Positions 44,308 to 52,770 of a stretch of 64,000 nt of DNA are shown one piece after another; position 1 is the stretch's first letter, and each line of letters starts with the position of its first letter. Made by a program: the position numbers and the translations under genes. Below the pieces are notes generated by a model. That model was not told the origin of the DNA, searched no databases, and was given only the letters and a program-made list of their open reading frames with translations. Origin of the DNA: CAUZIZ01 sp965218775 (GTDB lineage Bacteria; Acidobacteriota; UBA6911; RPQK01; JAJDTT01); NCBI GenBank assembly GCA_965218775.1, contig CBDCLS010000005.1, forward strand, positions 124,001 to 188,000, read 5' to 3'.

Positions 44308-45803
44308 AAGTGAAAATTCCTGCCCTGACGGTTGCACTGATCCTTTCTCTCGCACCGAAGGCGCTGGAGGCGGAAGAGACCATCGACATCGGTTCCCGGC
44401 GCGAGCTGTTCGTCGACTCTCTCCTGATCGCCAGGCTGGAGGGTGCTCGGCTCCAGCTCCAGGAGCCGGTGCCGGCCGGGGTGGCCATCCGCTACGACCA
44501 GCCCTGGGAGGATGCCCTCGCCTTCTATAGCACCGTGATCCAGGATGGCGATGTCTACCGTCTCTACTATCGTGGCCGCTATCGCAAGCCCTACACCACC
44601 TGCTATGCCGAGAGCCGGGACGGGATCCACTGGACCAAACCGAAGCTTGGGATTGTCGACTTCGACGGCTCCAGGGAAAACAACGTCATCCTGCCCACGG
44701 CCAAGCAGTTTTGCCCTTTCATTGACAATCGACCCGGCGTTCCACCTTCCCAACGGTACAAAGCCAACTCCCGGGGCTCCAAGTCTCCGGCTGCGCTGGT
44801 CGGTTACGTTTCGAGCGACGCCATCCACTGGCAGCAGATACGCGAGGAGCCCCTCGTGCCCAAGGTCCTGATCAACAATTTCGACTCCCAGAACGTCATG
44901 TTTTGGTCGGAAGTGGAGAAGCTCTATGTGCTCTATGCTCGGCACATGGAAGGGGGACGTCGAGCCACCGCCCGGGCCACCTCCAAGGACTTTCTGGATT
45001 GGACCGAGCAGACCCTGATGACCTACAGCGACACAGGAACCACCACCCCCTCGGCCAATCTCTACACCAGCCAGACCCAGCCCTACTTTCGGGCTCCCCA
45101 CATCTACGTCTCCATGCCAGGCCGCATCTGGTTTGCCGACGAGCGCCACGTCCAGCGCGAGGACGACAGAGAGAGGGCGCGCCGGGAGATGGAGCGGGTC
45201 ACGCCCCGGCTCCGCGAATTTGTCCAGAAGAACGTGGACTCGGGAGGCGGAGGAGTGGGAGACCGCTCCGACGGCGTCCTTTTGACGAGTCGAGCCGGTT
45301 CGACTCGCTGGGACTTCACTTTCAGGGAGAGTTTCGTACGTCCGGGAATCGGTCTCAACAACTGGACAACGCGCAACAACTACCCGGCTTGCGGCGTGGT
45401 CCAGACCGGTCCCGGAGAGATGTCCTTCTACGTGCACCGAGACTACGCTCAGAAGACGGCTCATCTAGAGCGGATGAAGCTCCGCCTGGACGGCTTTGCC
45501 TCCCTTCACGCCTCCTACGACGGGGGTGAGATGGTGACCCACCCCCTAACTTTTTCGGGGGATGAGCTGGAGCTGAACTACTCGGCCAGCGCCGCGGGGA
45601 GCATTCGGGTAGAGATCCAGGACGTCTCGGGCCGGCCGCTCCCCGGATTCTCACTGTCTGAGTGCCCAGAGATCATTGGCGACGAGATCCAGAGAATCGT
45701 TTCCTGGGAGCAGGGATCCGAGGTGGGCGGCCTGGCCGGACAGGCCGTCAGGCTCCGGTTCGCCCTGAAGGACGCGGATCTCTTCTCGATCCGTTTCCGG
45801 TAG
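44304..45803 (+). CDS. Secreted beta-propeller protein, glycosidase-like (paralogue of 24.9-kb gene)
   Basis: 499 residues with a signal peptide (MKVKIPALTVALILSLAPKA). IDIGSRRELFVDSLLI, CYAESRDGIHWTKPKLG, NFDSQNVMFWSEVEK, PYFRAPHIYVSMPGRIWF and the closing ALKDADLFSIRFR mirror the 24.9-kb protein along its length. A charged insertion (about 275-310) distinguishes it. The blades resemble five-bladed glycosidase-like propellers, but enzyme activity is not certain. It stands alone behind its own promoter. Confidence 0.8.
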   Translation: MKVKIPALTVALILSLAPKALEAEETIDIGSRRELFVDSLLIARLEGARLQLQEPVPAGVAIRYDQPWEDALAFYSTVIQDGDVYRLYYRGRYRKPYTTCYAESRDGIHWTKPKLGIVDFDGSRENNVILPTAKQFCPFIDNRPGVPPSQRYKANSRGSKSPAALVGYVSSDAIHWQQIREEPLVPKVLINNFDSQNVMFWSEVEKLYVLYARHMEGGRRATARATSKDFLDWTEQTLMTYSDTGTTTPSANLYTSQTQPYFRAPHIYVSMPGRIWFADERHVQREDDRERARREMERVTPRLREFVQKNVDSGGGGVGDRSDGVLLTSRAGSTRWDFTFRESFVRPGIGLNNWTTRNNYPACGVVQTGPGEMSFYVHRDYAQKTAHLERMKLRLDGFASLHASYDGGEMVTHPLTFSGDELELNYSASAAGSIRVEIQDVSGRPLPGFSLSECPEIIGDEIQRIVSWEQGSEVGGLAGQAVRLRFALKDADLFSIRFR

Positions 45804-46446
45804 GGTCATGGTCAAGAAAACCAGCGAGGTCAATCCCAGGGGGATTGCGGCTTCCTGCCCAGTGGGGCCACCAGCTGGCACTGAAATCATTCAGGAAGAA
45901 ACTTCTCCTCACTTCAGGGTTTTCGGCTACCCCTATAAGGGGTTATTGCGGGTAGCCCAACTATAAGGGTAGGCGATGCGGAGCGAGCTACCCTGGGTCT
46001 AGAGACCCGTATCTGTTTAGCGCCTTTTTCCCACCCTTGCCTTTGCCCGTGCCCGTGCCTTTGCCCTGACTTCGGCTCTCCTTGGTTGCATCAAGGCCCG
46101 TGGCCAAGCCAGGCCGATTGAGTCGACAGTGCGTTCTTTGATCTTGCTGTCAGCAACTACGAGGGTTTCAGGACAAAAAGGCGCGAACGAACAGGGGCAC
46201 GGGCGAAGGCAAGGGCACAGGCAAAGGCAAGGGCACGGGTAGGAGGAGAACTCAACACAGACAAACGTTCTCGGCGGTATGAGGTGGCTCGCTACTTATA
46301 GTTAAGTTAGCCATTGGCGCTTGCGTATTTATGTTCCACTGTTAGGCTGAAGGTCCGGGCCCGCGCCCGGCCTCGCCGAATCCTGTTTTGTGATGCAGCC
46401 ATCTTGTCTGCCTTGGGCAGGGTCCAAACATCCTGTTGATCTGGAT
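45804..46446. other. Intergenic region of repeats
   Basis: AATCCCAGGGGGATT at 45832-45846 belongs to the REP-like set. GGCTACCC (45925-45932) with GGGTAGCC (45950-45957) forms another hairpin. Element B copy 2 occupies 46010-46295. CGTATTTATGTTCCACTGTTAG (46324-46345; shorter than a full end) is a degenerate right end of element A. No gene. Confidence 0.5.
46010..46295 (+). repeat. Dispersed element B, copy 2
   Basis: Starts GTATCTGTTTAGCG. A run of CCTTGCCTTTGCCCGTGCCC type is at 46035-46066 and its complement (GGCAAGGGCACAGGCAAAGG type) at 46200-46240, so the ends pair into a long low-complexity stem. The interior (TTGGTTGCATCAAGGCCCGT to CTTTGATCTTGCTGTCAGCA) is clearly homologous to the inverted interior of copy 3, and the part after 46240 to copy 1. 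No open frame of note. Confidence 0.65.
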
Positions 46447-48873
46447 TCACTCCAGGCGTTCCCGATGGGGTTTTCCCAGACGGTACTGGGCCAGCCTCTC
46501 CCGGATCTCCCCCGCCAGAGGATTCCCCTGGCGGCTGGAGGCCAGCCGCAGAGCGGCGGAGGCCGTCTGGGCGGCCCGGCCGAACTGTCCTGCCGAGGCG
46601 TAGGCAGCTGCCAAGGCGTCCAGGGTCCCGGGGTCCCGGCTCCGGGTCAGCCGGGCTGCCCGGGTGGCCAGGCGAATCGCCTCCCGGGCGTCGCGGACTC
46701 CTGAATCGGGATGAGTCGCCAGGACCCAGGCCAGAGCGGTCAGCGGGGCCGGCCACTCCGGTCTGCTCCCCACCGCCTGCCGCAGGTGAACCAGAGCCTG
46801 CGTGAACTTGGACGCCCTGATCAGGGCCAGCCCAAGGTTGCCCTGGATCTCGGGGGACTCGGGTTCCAGAGTCAGGGCCTGGCGCAAGTGGCCCAGGGCC
46901 TCGTCAATCTTGCCCTGCCTGACCAGGATGTTTCCCAGATTACTGTGGGCATCCGCACTCCTGGAATCTCTGCCGAGGGCCTCCCGAAAGTTCTCAGTGG
47001 CCTCTAGGAGCCGGCCTTGGGCCGCCAGGGCGCTGCCCAGGTTGTTGTAAAGCTCGATCTGGAGCTCCACCGAGCCGGGCCCGATTTCCAGGGCCCGGCG
47101 CAAGTGGACGGCAGCCTCCTGGAAACCGCCTCTCTCCAGCAGTGCGGTTCCCAGATTCCGGTGCGTCTCGGCCGAATCGGACCCGTGGCGGAGGGCCTTC
47201 CGGAAATGCTCGATCGCCTTCCGAGGCCGGCCCAGGGTCTGGAGCGCCACTCCCAGATTGTTGTGGGACTTCACGTGCTCCGGCTCCAGCTCGATGGCCT
47301 TCCGGTAATAGGCCACGGCGTCCTCCGTCCGGTTCATCCGGTGGAGGGCGTTTCCCAGGTTGAAGTAACCGGACCAGAAGCCGGGACTGAGGCGAACGGA
47401 CTCCTGCCACTGGGCGATGGCTTTCTCGAAGCTTTCCTGCTGAGCGTAGCGATGGGCCAGTGTGTCGCGCAGGTCGGGGTCCTCCGGCTTTTCCCGGACC
47501 ATCTTCTCGTAGCCCGCGATGTCCGCCACTAGTTCCCTCTGCAGGTGGTCCCGGATCAAGACCTCCAGATCCTCGCTCCTGACCGGCAAGACCTGAAGCC
47601 ACAGGTCCCCCATCTCGTCCGAGGACTGAGGCCCGTAGACGACCCTCCGGGGAGGGTTGTGGGGGTTGCGAGGATTTTGGGCCGTGTTGTCGTAGGTGTA
47701 CTCCATTTCCACCCTGGTCCCCCTGGGCAGGAAGAAGGGATTCGCCAAGCGGTAGATGTCCTGCCAGTTGAAGTCCCAGTCCGCGATGTGGATCAGCCAC
47801 TTGCGCGTCCCGTCCGGCAGGGTGGCTATTCCCCTCATCTCCCTGGCCAAGTAGTGGGCATGGGGATAGACGCTCAGGAGGTTTACATCTGCGGGCAGCC
47901 GGTATTCGTCCCGGATCCTGTATTCCCCTTCCCCAGCTGGAATATCGATGACCTTGGAGCCGATCCGGAGCATGAAGGGAGCCCTGGTGGGGGGCCGGTC
48001 GGTGAAGAAGAGCCCGAGCGAGGATCGAATCAACTCCTGCTTGCCGGTGGGGAGCATGTGAAGCTGCACCACGATGTCGGTGCCCGAATCCAGCTGCCAG
48101 GCCATGTCTTCGGGTCCCAGAAGGGGGGTCTTCCCAGGCGTCCAACTCTCAAAATGGCCGCCCGGGCTGTGAGCCTCGTTGTACAGCATCCCGTCGTAGC
48201 CCGGCTCGGGATCCTGGAAGTCCAGGCGGCGCGACGTGCCCGTGGAATCCACCAGGATCACGGTGTGATGGACGATCCGGGCATTGTTGGGGCGAAACTC
48301 CAGGCCCCGCACCCAGCGGGTCTCGGAGACTGGGCCGGGAATCACGAAGTTGCGGAACACGTCGGATCCCCCGGCCCGAAGGGTATAGGGTTCGGTCATC
48401 TCCAGGACCAGATCGGGCTCGCCCAGCTGCCACCCCTCGGCCCACTGGGGAGTGGGGGGCAGGTTGGACGGATCGCCCTCCTGGACCCCCTCTTCGATCC
48501 AGCTCTGAATGAGATCCAGCTCCCGGATGCTGAGCCTCCGGTTTCCCCTGAAATGACCCTTTCCCGGTTCGGGAAGCCAGGGAGGCATGAAGCGGGTCCG
48601 GGTCACCACGCCGATCTGCTGGGCACGGCCCCTCACGTCTGCGTAACTCAGCAAATCAAAAGGACCGGACTGACCGGGCCGGTGACAGACGGCACAGCGC
48701 TTGAACACGATGGGAGCGATGTCGCGGTTGAAGGTCACCGGCCCCGATGGGGCATCCATCGGGTTGGAAGGACTGCATCCGGCTCCAACGGCGGCGACAG
48801 CGAATCCCGCCAGGGCAGAGAGGAGGGTACTGGCGGGGCCGGACCTCATGAACCCGAGAACGCAAAGGTGCAT
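46447..48873 (-). CDS. Lipoprotein: cytochrome c + copper type II monooxygenase (PHM/DBH-like) + TPR repeats
   Basis: The start is taken at ATG 48873 (MHLCVLGFMRSG), 11 bases after the stop of the upstream TPR gene; the frame is open further but that part overlaps it. A lipobox ends in VGAGC (about residue 33). CAVCH is the heme motif of a short cytochrome c domain. The copper monooxygenase part keeps likely ligands: VHHTVILVD (His pair), QLHMLP (His), PHAHYLAREM (HxH) and the Met in VEMEYTYDNT. About eight TPRs follow (NLGNALHRMNRTEDAVAYYRKAIELEP and on). Such proteins are probably outer-membrane or periplasmic oxygenases in Acidobacteriota; the substrate is unknown. Confidence 0.85.
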   Translation of the reverse strand: MHLCVLGFMRSGPASTLLSALAGFAVAAVGAGCSPSNPMDAPSGPVTFNRDIAPIVFKRCAVCHRPGQSGPFDLLSYADVRGRAQQIGVVTRTRFMPPWLPEPGKGHFRGNRRLSIRELDLIQSWIEEGVQEGDPSNLPPTPQWAEGWQLGEPDLVLEMTEPYTLRAGGSDVFRNFVIPGPVSETRWVRGLEFRPNNARIVHHTVILVDSTGTSRRLDFQDPEPGYDGMLYNEAHSPGGHFESWTPGKTPLLGPEDMAWQLDSGTDIVVQLHMLPTGKQELIRSSLGLFFTDRPPTRAPFMLRIGSKVIDIPAGEGEYRIRDEYRLPADVNLLSVYPHAHYLAREMRGIATLPDGTRKWLIHIADWDFNWQDIYRLANPFFLPRGTRVEMEYTYDNTAQNPRNPHNPPRRVVYGPQSSDEMGDLWLQVLPVRSEDLEVLIRDHLQRELVADIAGYEKMVREKPEDPDLRDTLAHRYAQQESFEKAIAQWQESVRLSPGFWSGYFNLGNALHRMNRTEDAVAYYRKAIELEPEHVKSHNNLGVALQTLGRPRKAIEHFRKALRHGSDSAETHRNLGTALLERGGFQEAAVHLRRALEIGPGSVELQIELYNNLGSALAAQGRLLEATENFREALGRDSRSADAHSNLGNILVRQGKIDEALGHLRQALTLEPESPEIQGNLGLALIRASKFTQALVHLRQAVGSRPEWPAPLTALAWVLATHPDSGVRDAREAIRLATRAARLTRSRDPGTLDALAAAYASAGQFGRAAQTASAALRLASSRQGNPLAGEIRERLAQYRLGKPHRERLE

Positions 48874-48884
48874 GGGGCCGGCAC

Positions 48885-50120
48885 CTATCTGGGGTGGCGC
48901 GCTAAGCGCTCGACTTGTTCCTGGTGTTTTCCGGCCCTCTCCAGGTCCCCTTTGGCCCGGTAGATGGCTGCCAGGAGGCCGTGATTGTCGGGGTTTGTTT
49001 CCTCCAGCCGCAGGGCCCGGAGGGCCGATGCTTCCGCCGCTGTCAAGTCCTGCTGGTAGAGACGGCAAAGCGCCATCAGGAAGGGGCCGGAGGAAGCGAC
49101 CGGATCCAGTCGCATGACCTCCTTGGCCAGTCCCAGCGCTCTGGGCAGGTTTCCCTGGTGGATCTCCAGTTCTCCCAGGTGGAAGTAGAGAATGGGGTCT
49201 GGGGCACAGAGTTTGAAGGCGGCCTGGAGGGCCTGGGCGGCCTCTGGATACTTCTGCAGTTCCTTTGAGGCCAGGCCCAGGAACTGGTAGGCCTCACAGT
49301 TCTTCTCCACCTCTTTCAGGTACAGGTTCAGGTGGCCCTCGGCCGCGGCGAAATCTCCTTCAAAGTAGCTGATCTTGCCTCGCCCCAGGCTGGACAGAGC
49401 AGGGCTCGCCCCCAGGCTTTCTGCCCGGTCAAACGCCTCCAGAGCGCTCTTCCGGTCTCCAAAGTCAGCGTAGACATTGCCCAGGTCCGCGAAGACTTGG
49501 AACCCCGCCCGTGGAGAGGAAGCCATGCGGGTGAGCGTCTTGAGCCGGCTTCGCAAGTGGCCCATCCTCCGGTGGTATTCCAGCACTTTTTTCCCCTCGA
49601 CGGTCTTCCCCTGCTGGAGCAGGGCGTTACCCAGGGCGAAAAGGGCCCCCTGGTGGGCCGGCTCCCGCTCCAGGACCCGGCGGAATTTTTTCTCTCCCTC
49701 GATGTGACGCCCTTTCCTGACGTCCAGCCGGCCCAGGTAGAAGAGCGCCGTGGGCTCTCGCGGTTTGAAATCCAGAATTCGCCTGAAGTGCTCCCGGGCC
49801 AGCGAATCCTCTCCCAGCTGAAAGTAGGCCAGCCCGAGGCCGGACCAGACCTCCCAGTGATCGACGCCCCTTTTCTGGGCAAGGCGGAAGCTTTCGACGG
49901 CCTTGGAATAGTTGTTCAGGAGGGTGTGGCAGACCCCGATCTGGTAGTGCACGGTGGGGTTCGGGTTGGGCCTTTCCAGCAGCTTCTGAAGATCGGTCAG
50001 GGCACCCAGATAATCCTCCTTCTCAGCCACCTTCTGAAGGGCCCGCTGCAGCAGACGATCCTCCTGCCCAACGGGATTGCCCGCAAAGAGGAACATCCAG
50101 AAAAGAATGAGGAAACCCAT
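48885..50120 (-). CDS. Secreted TPR protein
   Basis: 411 residues with a hydrophobic leader (MGFLILFWMFLFAGNPVGQ). About ten TPR-like helical pairs, such as PTVHYQIGVCHTLLNNYSKAVESFRLAQK, TALFYLGRLDVRKGRHIEGEKKFRRVLEREP and LLAAIYRAKGDLERAGKHQEQVERLA. It is a paralogue of the TPR protein at 59980 along nearly its full length. There it follows a CRTAC1 gene; here it precedes the copper monooxygenase gene by 11 bp (same transcript). Likely a scaffold for the oxygenase or its secretion. Confidence 0.85.
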   Translation of the reverse strand: MGFLILFWMFLFAGNPVGQEDRLLQRALQKVAEKEDYLGALTDLQKLLERPNPNPTVHYQIGVCHTLLNNYSKAVESFRLAQKRGVDHWEVWSGLGLAYFQLGEDSLAREHFRRILDFKPREPTALFYLGRLDVRKGRHIEGEKKFRRVLEREPAHQGALFALGNALLQQGKTVEGKKVLEYHRRMGHLRSRLKTLTRMASSPRAGFQVFADLGNVYADFGDRKSALEAFDRAESLGASPALSSLGRGKISYFEGDFAAAEGHLNLYLKEVEKNCEAYQFLGLASKELQKYPEAAQALQAAFKLCAPDPILYFHLGELEIHQGNLPRALGLAKEVMRLDPVASSGPFLMALCRLYQQDLTAAEASALRALRLEETNPDNHGLLAAIYRAKGDLERAGKHQEQVERLARHPR

Positions 50121-50238
50121 AGCCGGCTATCCTCACGGCGACAGCGCCCAGACCTTGAAGAAATCAGGCCGCCCGAAACAAACAGGCTGACCCGAGGCCG
50201 GCTCTTTCCCAAGTGCGGCAACGGATCTGCTCCGGTCG

Positions 50239-50259
50239 CTTAGTACACTGTGTACTTAG
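50239..50259. repeat. Probable excision footprint of element A
   Basis: CTTAG-TACACTGTGTA-CTTAG: two CTTAG direct repeats (50239-50243, 50255-50259) around an 11-bp palindrome made of the two outermost element A end sequences (TACAC and TGTGTA). This is what a deletion between the arms of an inserted copy would leave. The TAA stop of the GWxTD gene lies in the second repeat (50256-50258). Confidence 0.6.
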
Positions 50260-51914
50260 CTGGGTAGCACCTTGAAGGAGACGCGCTTGGCCAAACGCTG
50301 CCCCGATATGCGGTCGTGAAGCTCCAGAAGCAGCTGGTAGGAACCCGGCACCCAATCCTTCAGGTGAATGGTGTGGAGCAGCACCACCCGATCCGCCAAC
50401 TGCAGCATCTTCGGCTCCTCCGTCTTTAGAACCTGCCGTCCCCGCGACAGGGTCAGCTGGGCGTCCAGAAAAGCCTCGCGTCGGGCTTGATCCAGCGCCA
50501 CCTCATAGGCTTCAGTATAAAAGACCAGGTAGGAGCCCACTCGAAACTCCCCCGTGACGTTGGGATGGACCTTGAGGCCACTGGGGGTGATGAATGGATC
50601 GGAGAGGGTATCCCCCCTCGAGGAGGAGGTGAGGCTGTCGGCCAACACCGGGAGACTCGTGGTTAGACTCCCCTCTCGGGGGTCGGCAAGTCGAATCGCG
50701 GTAACCGCACTGGCGATCCGCCCGCTGTCCTCGTCCTTCGCCACGACCGTGACCTTGTACCTTCCGGGCCGCAGCGGTAACTGCCGCTGAAAAAGGAAAT
50801 GGGTTTGCGGCTTGAAGCCCCCCTCCCCCGCGTGCGCCGCCACCTGCTCTTCAAACTCATAGACCAGACGCCCTCCTAGATCTTCTGCCTTGCCGTAGAG
50901 GTTCACCAGGGCCCGATCGGCAGCCTCTTTTACGCTGTCTCCCTTGAAGGTGAGCTCGTGGGCGGGAATCTGTACCGTCAAGGGGACCAGATAGGCTTTG
51001 GGCCCGACTCGGTAGGTTCCGGAAATGAGCTTGAGCGGAATCGGGTTATACAGGACACGGGTATCGACTGCGCCCCGCAGGTCCTCAAACTTGATCTCCG
51101 GTGGCTTGAAGACCCTGAAATATTGGCGAAGCTTGTCAAACGGTTGGGCACCACGCATGTAATGGGGTTCACCGGGCCGGCCGATGTTGCGCATGGCCAA
51201 ATCGGAGAGCATGGTTCCGGCCCTGGTCACCCTATTGGGGTCAAACGGATCGACCATGCCAGTGAACAACTCTTCCATGGTGGGGCCGCCCACTACCCAC
51301 AGGGCGTCCTTCTCCGAGGGCCTCAGGGCGAGCTTGAATTCGCCCGTCTTACTGGCGTCAACGAACTCGAGTTCGACCCCCGAGCCGACCCCTGCAATAT
51401 AGTTGTAAAACCAGCGCTGGAAGGCGTAGGTTGACGTGACCCCGCCACCTTCGTCCTGGCGCCGCCGGTAGCGTCCCCCGGCGTGGTCCTCGATGGTATT
51501 GGGTTCGCCGTACATGATGTAGATACGGCCGCGGTCGGTAGCCCAGCCCTGTATGCCCGAAGCGTAACGCTCATTGACGTAGGCGATGCGCCGGTAGTGC
51601 TCCTCCTTGAACTCGTTGAAAGCGCTCTGGGGATCGGAATCGCGGCGTCTCCAGAATTGCTCGATGAAGGCATCTTTCTCCTCAGGCGTGGTCAGTCTGT
51701 TGAAGACCGTTCTTTCCTCATCGGTGACGATGTAGACGACATCCTCCGTGAGCCACTTCTTGTAGTAGTCCTCCCTTTCCTCCTGCAGCAACCGGTCCCG
51801 ATCCTGGCCCGTCTCGTCGTCCTTCTCGCCAGAAAAAGCCCACGGGCCGGCGCACACCGTAGTCATGACCAGCCCCGCCCCAAGCCTTAACCAGGACATC
51901 CTGACTATCCGCAT
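50256..51914 (-). CDS. GWxTD-domain secreted protein
   Basis: 552 residues with a signal peptide (LRLGAGLVMTTVCAGPWAFS, about 10-29). EEREDYYKKWLTEDVVYIVTDEERTVFNRLTTPEEKDAFIEQFW and YASGIQGWATDRGRIYIMYGEPN contain the GWxTD motif, a domain found mostly in Acidobacteriota and Bacteroidota and named after that motif; its function is not known. The C-terminal half is beta-rich (RPGRYKVTVVAKDEDSG, LKDWVPGSYQLLLELHDRISGQRLAKRVSF). Its stop codon overlaps the element A footprint; the upstream region holds element A copy 4. Confidence 0.88.
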   Translation of the reverse strand: MRIVRMSWLRLGAGLVMTTVCAGPWAFSGEKDDETGQDRDRLLQEEREDYYKKWLTEDVVYIVTDEERTVFNRLTTPEEKDAFIEQFWRRRDSDPQSAFNEFKEEHYRRIAYVNERYASGIQGWATDRGRIYIMYGEPNTIEDHAGGRYRRRQDEGGGVTSTYAFQRWFYNYIAGVGSGVELEFVDASKTGEFKLALRPSEKDALWVVGGPTMEELFTGMVDPFDPNRVTRAGTMLSDLAMRNIGRPGEPHYMRGAQPFDKLRQYFRVFKPPEIKFEDLRGAVDTRVLYNPIPLKLISGTYRVGPKAYLVPLTVQIPAHELTFKGDSVKEAADRALVNLYGKAEDLGGRLVYEFEEQVAAHAGEGGFKPQTHFLFQRQLPLRPGRYKVTVVAKDEDSGRIASAVTAIRLADPREGSLTTSLPVLADSLTSSSRGDTLSDPFITPSGLKVHPNVTGEFRVGSYLVFYTEAYEVALDQARREAFLDAQLTLSRGRQVLKTEEPKMLQLADRVVLLHTIHLKDWVPGSYQLLLELHDRISGQRLAKRVSFKVLPS

Positions 51915-51969
51915 ATCGCTACTCCTTGGGTCAAATTATAGGGGACCGTTGAGGAAATGTTCAAGCGAC

Positions 51970-52250
51970 CTAGGTGTTCTGTCCCATAAATACGATGATG
52001 TTTGCAGATGGGGCTTGTGAGGCGAGATCAAGGCAGGAGGAGGAAGACGATGCTTGGCCATCTTCGACGACGACCAACTCAGAGATCGTCCACAACCCCC
52101 ATCTGCCCTTATAGGGTGGCGACGGGACGGGCCGATTTGCTTGTCGCTCCCCCTCCATGATGTCAAGCATCGAGTTTCTCGGCGCTTCGCGAACTCGACG
52201 CCGTCGAGCTCGCCACAAACATCATCGTATTTATGGGACAGAACACCTAG
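51970..52250 (+). repeat. Palindromic element A, copy 4
   Basis: 273 bp (51974-52246) flanked by CTAG (51970-51973, 52247-52250). Both ends read GTGTTCTGTCCCATAAATAC inward, perfect to about 30 bp, yet unlike the TACAC start of copies 1 and 2. The core matches copies 1 and 3 in the same orientation, and GATGCTTGGCCATC pairs with the GATGTCAAGCATC segment opposite. Confidence 0.85.
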
Positions 52251-52292
52251 GCTGGGGTGCGATGAGCAACGGTATTCCCCCACGCCCAATCT

Positions 52293-52480
52293 CGCCCTTG
52301 CCCTTGCCTTTGCCCGTGCCCGTTCCTGTCTTTCTGGCCTGGAACCTTCGTAGTCGGTGACAGCAAGATCAGAGAACGCACCCTCGACTCAAACGGACTG
52401 GCTTGGTCAAGGGCCTCGATGCAACCAAGAGATGAGGTCCGGGCAAAGGCAAGCGTAGGAAGAAGCCGCTAAACAGATAC
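52293..52480 (-). repeat. Dispersed element B, copy 3
   Basis: Inverted relative to copy 2. CCCTTGCCTTTGCCCGTGCC (about 52303-52322) pairs with GGGCAAAGGCAAGCG (52441-52455). The interior, from GGTGACAGCAAGATCAGAGA to GATGCAACCAAGAGATGAGG, is the diverged reverse complement of copy 2, and GCTAAACAGATAC (52468-52480) corresponds to copy 2's GTATCTGTTTAGC. Confidence 0.65.
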
Positions 52481-52770
52481 CCGCCTTCAGCGGTGGAGAG
52501 GTGCTCTCAAGGGATCAGGTGAGGGCCCCGATCCTCCAATTTTTCGAACCGACAAGGGCTGAAACATCCAATTGTTTGGACGAACCGGGGGGCACGATGG
52601 GCTGCGCTCTTAGCCTAAAGATTGCAGCAGCTTAAGTTATCTGGCTCCGGGGGAGAAGTGGCACGGTTGTTGCAACAATTTTCTCATAAATGAATGGGTT
52701 CTTCTATACAGCATCGATTAGGGCAAAATACCTTAGACGATCGTGCCGAAAATCCGTTTCTCAAGATTGT

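Larger units (their letters stand above)
51915..52770. other. Intergenic region: element A copy 4, element B copy 3, unassigned DNA
   Basis: Two repeat elements occupy 51970-52480. From 52481 to 52770 I see no gene and no clear structure; GTTGTTGCAACAATTTT (about 52662-52682) is a small palindrome. This stretch was probably the upstream region of the TonB receptor gene before the IS4-type element arrived. Confidence 0.45.

Noticed and set aside
46035..46240. Short regular repeats suspected to be a CRISPR array
   Set aside because: The units are 6-base low-complexity runs without spacers, and no cas gene is in the window.
47545..48963. A 472-codon plus-strand frame
   Set aside because: Antisense of the copper monooxygenase/TPR gene, whose heme and copper motifs are unambiguous.
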